A stretch of 46,356 nt of DNA from NCBI RefSeq assembly GCF_000430045.1, contig NZ_KE387026.1, positions 4,789 to 51,144 of the forward strand, given 5' to 3'. Position numbers and translations under genes: made by a program. Within the stretch, counting starts at the first letter, position 1. Every line of letters begins with the position of its first letter. Of the stretch, positions 43,935-46,356 are shown in pieces. Source of the DNA: Calidithermus chliarophilus DSM 9957 (GTDB lineage Bacteria > Deinococcota > Deinococci > Deinococcales > Thermaceae). The notes beneath the pieces were generated by a model. The model was not told the DNA's origin. It saw only the letters and a list, made by a program, of their open reading frames with translations, and did no database searches.

Positions 43935-45317
43935 TCAAATATGAATCGGCTTGTCGTACGCCGCCATCGCCGCCTCCTTGAGCGCCTCCGCCAGCGTGGG
44001 GTGGGCGTGGGAGGCGCGGGCGATGTCCTCGGAGGAGGCCTTGAAGGTCATGGCGGTGGCCGCCTCGGCGATGAGGTCACCGGCGTGAGGGCCGATGATG
44101 TGGACGCCGAGCACGCGGTCGGTCTCGGCGTGGGTGAGCACCTTGACGAAGCCGTCGGTGCTGCCGATGGCGCGGGCGCGGCCGTTGGCCTGGAAGGGGA
44201 AGCTGCCCTTCTTGTAGGGCACGCCCGCCTCCTTGAGTTCCTCTTCGGTCTGGCCCACCGAGGCGATCTCGGGGTGGGTGTAGACCACGTTGGGCACGGT
44301 GTTGTAGTCCACGTGGCCCCAGCCCGTGACCATGCCCTCGACCGCCGCGATGCCGTCTTCCTCGGCCTTGTGGGCGAGCATGGGGCCCGCGATCACGTCG
44401 CCGATGGCGTAGATGTGGGGCACGGCGGTCTGGAAGTGCGCGTTCACGGGGATGCGGCCCCGGTTGTCGGGGGTGATGCCGACGGCCTCGAGCCCCAGCC
44501 CGTCGGTGTTGGGCACCCGGCTCGCCGCCAGCAGCACCTTGTCGGCGGTGAAGGTCTCGCCGCCCTCGACCTCGACCACGCCCTTGCCGTCCTTGACGTA
44601 GGCCCGCGTGACCTTCTGCGAGGTGCGGATGTCGAGGCCCTGCTTCTTGAGGATCTTCTCGGCGGCGCGGGAGAGCTCGCCGTCCATACCGCCCAGGATG
44701 CGCGGCAGGTACTCCAGCACCGTGACCTTAGCGCCCAGGCGGCTCCACACCGAGCCGAGCTCGAGCCCAATCACCCCACCCCCGATCACCACCATCGTCT
44801 CGGGGACCTGCTCGAGGGCGATGGCCTGGTCGGAGGTGATGACGGTCTGGTAGTCCACCTCGACCCCCTTCAGCATCGCCACCTTGGAGCCGGTGGCGAT
44901 GATGCAGCGCTCGAACTCGAGCTCGGTCTGGCCCTCGGGGCCCTCCACCACCAGCTTGTTGGCCGAGACGAAGCGGGCGTGGCCCAGGTAGCGCGTGACC
45001 TTGTTCTTCTTGAACAAAAAGCTCACCCCGTCGGTGTTGGCCTGCACCACCTTGTCCTTGTGGGCCATCATTGCGGGGAGGTCCAGGCTCACGTCCTGGA
45101 CCTTCACCCCGATGAGCGCGCCCTTCTTGGCCTCGTAGAACTTCTCGCTGGCCTCGAGCAGCGCCTTGGAGGGGATGCACCCCACCCGCAGGCACGTGCC
45201 GCCCAGGGCCTGCTCCTTCTCCACGCAGGCCACCTCGAGGCCGAGCTGCGCGGCCTTGATGGCGGCCACGTAGCCCCCCGGCCCCGCACCGATGACGACG
45301 AGTTGATGTTTCGGCAT
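43935..45317 (-). CDS. lpdA: Dihydrolipoyl dehydrogenase
   Basis: The E3 flavoprotein of 2-oxoacid dehydrogenase complexes, reoxidising dihydrolipoyl groups with NAD. The 460 residues contain the FAD site VIGAGPGGYVAAIKAAQLG, the redox disulfide GGTCLRVGCIPSK (Cys42 and Cys47), the NAD site VIGGGVIGLELGSVWSRLG, the second FAD motif YAIGDV, and the catalytic His-Glu in SHAHPTLAEALKEA. It lies downstream of sucB on the same strand, so it most likely serves the 2-oxoglutarate complex. GGAG precedes the ATG by about 10 bases. Confidence 0.96.
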   Translation of the reverse strand: MPKHQLVVIGAGPGGYVAAIKAAQLGLEVACVEKEQALGGTCLRVGCIPSKALLEASEKFYEAKKGALIGVKVQDVSLDLPAMMAHKDKVVQANTDGVSFLFKKNKVTRYLGHARFVSANKLVVEGPEGQTELEFERCIIATGSKVAMLKGVEVDYQTVITSDQAIALEQVPETMVVIGGGVIGLELGSVWSRLGAKVTVLEYLPRILGGMDGELSRAAEKILKKQGLDIRTSQKVTRAYVKDGKGVVEVEGGETFTADKVLLAASRVPNTDGLGLEAVGITPDNRGRIPVNAHFQTAVPHIYAIGDVIAGPMLAHKAEEDGIAAVEGMVTGWGHVDYNTVPNVVYTHPEIASVGQTEEELKEAGVPYKKGSFPFQANGRARAIGSTDGFVKVLTHAETDRVLGVHIIGPHAGDLIAEAATAMTFKASSEDIARASHAHPTLAEALKEAAMAAYDKPIHI

Positions 45318-45401
45318 AGTCGCTTCGCTCCGCTAAACGTCAAACGCCCAACGCCAAACGCCTTTTTCCAGATCGCGTCTTGCGTTTGGCGTCTTGCATC
45401 T
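45318..45401. repeat. Inverted heptamer repeat block between sucB and lpdA
   Basis: Units of CAAACGC and CAACGCC type stand before TTTTT, and units of TTGCGTT and TTGGCGT type after it, so the two halves can pair. It is a shorter relative of the mosaic elements. Confidence 0.6.
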
Positions 45402-46356
45402 TCAGACTTCCAAGGCCAGCCGCACCGGGTTCTCGATGAGCTCCTTGATCCGCTTGAGGAAGGTCACGGCCTCGCGCCCGTCGACGATGCGGTGGTCGTA
45501 GGAGAGGGCCAGGTTCATCATGGGGCGGATGACCACCTGCCCGCCGCGGGCGACCGGGCGCTCGACGATGGCGTGCATGCCCAGGATGCCCACCTGGGGC
45601 GGGTTGAGGATGGGGGTGGAGTTCAAGGAGCCGTAGATGCCGCCGTTGGTGATGGTGAAGGTGCCGCCCATCAGCTCCTCGGGCTTGATCTTCTTCTCGC
45701 GCACGCGGGTGCCGTAGTCGGCGATGACGGCCTCGATCTGGGCCATGGAGAGCTTGTCGGCGTCGCGGATCACCGGCACCACCAGCCCCTCGCCGCCGCC
45801 CACCGCGATGCCGATGTCGTAGTAGCGGTGGTAGACGATGTCACTGCCGCGGATCTCGGCGTTGAGCTGGGGGATCTCCTGCAGGGCCTGGACCACGGCC
45901 TTGACGAAGAAGCTCATGAAGCCCAGCTTCATGCCGTACTTCTTCTGGAAGCCTTCGCCGTACTCCTTGCGCAACTCCATCACCATGCCCATGTCGGCCT
46001 CGTTGAAGGTCGTGAGCATGGCGGTGTTCTGCTTGGCCGACAGCAGCCGCTCGGCGATGCGGCGGCGCAGGGGCGTCATGGGCACCACGTCGTCGCGGCG
46101 CTCGCCCGGGGCCTTGGGGGTGAGGGGCACCGCGGGCGCAGGGGCGGGGGCCGGAGCCGGTGCAGGGGCCGGGGCCGGCTTGGTGGCGATGGCCTGCTGC
46201 ACGTCCTCCTTGAGGATGCGCCCGCCGGGGCCGGAGGGCTGCACCTGCGAGGGGTCGATGCCGCTCTGGGCCATCAGGCGCTCGGCCGAGGGCATGGCGA
46301 CGGGCTGGCCCTGGGCAGCTTGCGCGGGCTGCGGCTGGGCCGGGGCGGGCTGCGCC
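45402..46356 (-). CDS. sucB: Dihydrolipoyl succinyltransferase (2-oxoglutarate dehydrogenase E2), partial
   Basis: The E2 core of the 2-oxoglutarate dehydrogenase complex. The gene runs off the window end, so the N-terminal lipoyl domain is missing. Visible parts are an Ala/Pro/Gln linker, the peripheral subunit-binding domain ([32 protein letters not shown]), and a second Ala-Pro linker. The catalytic domain shows [25 protein letters not shown], the [14 protein letters not shown] block and the active-site SYDHRIVDG. The NEADMG and TNGG blocks favour succinyl over acetyl transfer. lpdA follows. Confidence 0.92.
   Translation of the reverse strand, partial: AQPAPAQPQPAQAAQGQPVAMPSAERLMAQSGIDPSQVQPSGPGGRILKEDVQQAIATKPAPAPAPAPAPAPAPAVPLTPKAPGERRDDVVPMTPLRRRIAERLLSAKQNTAMLTTFNEADMGMVMELRKEYGEGFQKKYGMKLGFMSFFVKAVVQALQEIPQLNAEIRGSDIVYHRYYDIGIAVGGGEGLVVPVIRDADKLSMAQIEAVIADYGTRVREKKIKPEELMGGTFTITNGGIYGSLNSTPILNPPQVGILGMHAIVERPVARGGQVVIRPMMNLALSYDHRIVDGREAVTFLKRIKELIENPVRLALEV

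Overview
The window is high-GC DNA (about 70% by eye, not computed) from a member of the Deinococcota, most probably a Thermaceae genome of Meiothermus/Thermus type. The DnaE sequence closely follows the Thermus DnaE I remember. HerA-NurA, a second EF-G, a JAMM protease next to a ThiF/MoeB-like E1 and a complete HslUV pair fit this group. Many transcription units start with a TANNNT -10 box only 6-8 nt before the start codon, the leaderless layout known from Deinococcus and Thermus.

Layout. 1-4238 is a division and cell wall cluster (murC end, murB, ftsQ, ftsA, ftsZ) ended by a terminator and followed by ruvC. 5087-8650 is an ABC exporter (ATPase and permease) with a DesK/DesR-type two-component pair. 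8664-12899 runs on the minus strand: NurA, HerA, a Tat-exported DUF3500 protein and a small DoxX-like membrane protein. 12900-13497 is gene-free, with strong GC-rich hairpins, a 28-bp perfect palindrome and a heptamer repeat array. 13498-21866 holds a secreted TPR protein, hslUV, lepB, a Ser/Thr kinase, citrate synthase, an E1-like/JAMM pair and a DUF2461 protein. 22234-28116 carries EF-G-2, a secreted protein of unknown function, a BatA-like vWA protein, a GNAT protein and a CxxC-less HMA-fold protein. 28292-29420 holds two tandem paralogues of a family I do not recognise. Aconitase follows, with duplicated promoters.

32488-34800 is a sharply AT-rich island (about 40% GC by eye) between aconitase and an Uma2-type nuclease gene. 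It encodes a reverse transcriptase, then a compact structured RNA with its own -10 box and a stem plus U-tract end, then a SLATT-type membrane protein. I read it as a horizontally acquired, defence-associated RT-ncRNA-SLATT system, and it is the most interesting item in the window.

35428-46356 continues with dnaE, a secreted HEXXH protein of unknown family, a universal stress protein, phoB-phoR-phoU behind a Pho-box-like direct repeat, a small two-helix membrane protein, and lpdA and sucB (partial) of the 2-oxoglutarate dehydrogenase complex. Together with gltA and acnA these give four TCA-cycle-related genes.

Many intergenic gaps are filled by one family of mosaic elements built from period-7 tandem repeats in a roughly fixed order. 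They often lie just downstream of a gene and several carry terminator-like hairpins. I saw no tRNA, rRNA, CRISPR array or intact insertion sequence.
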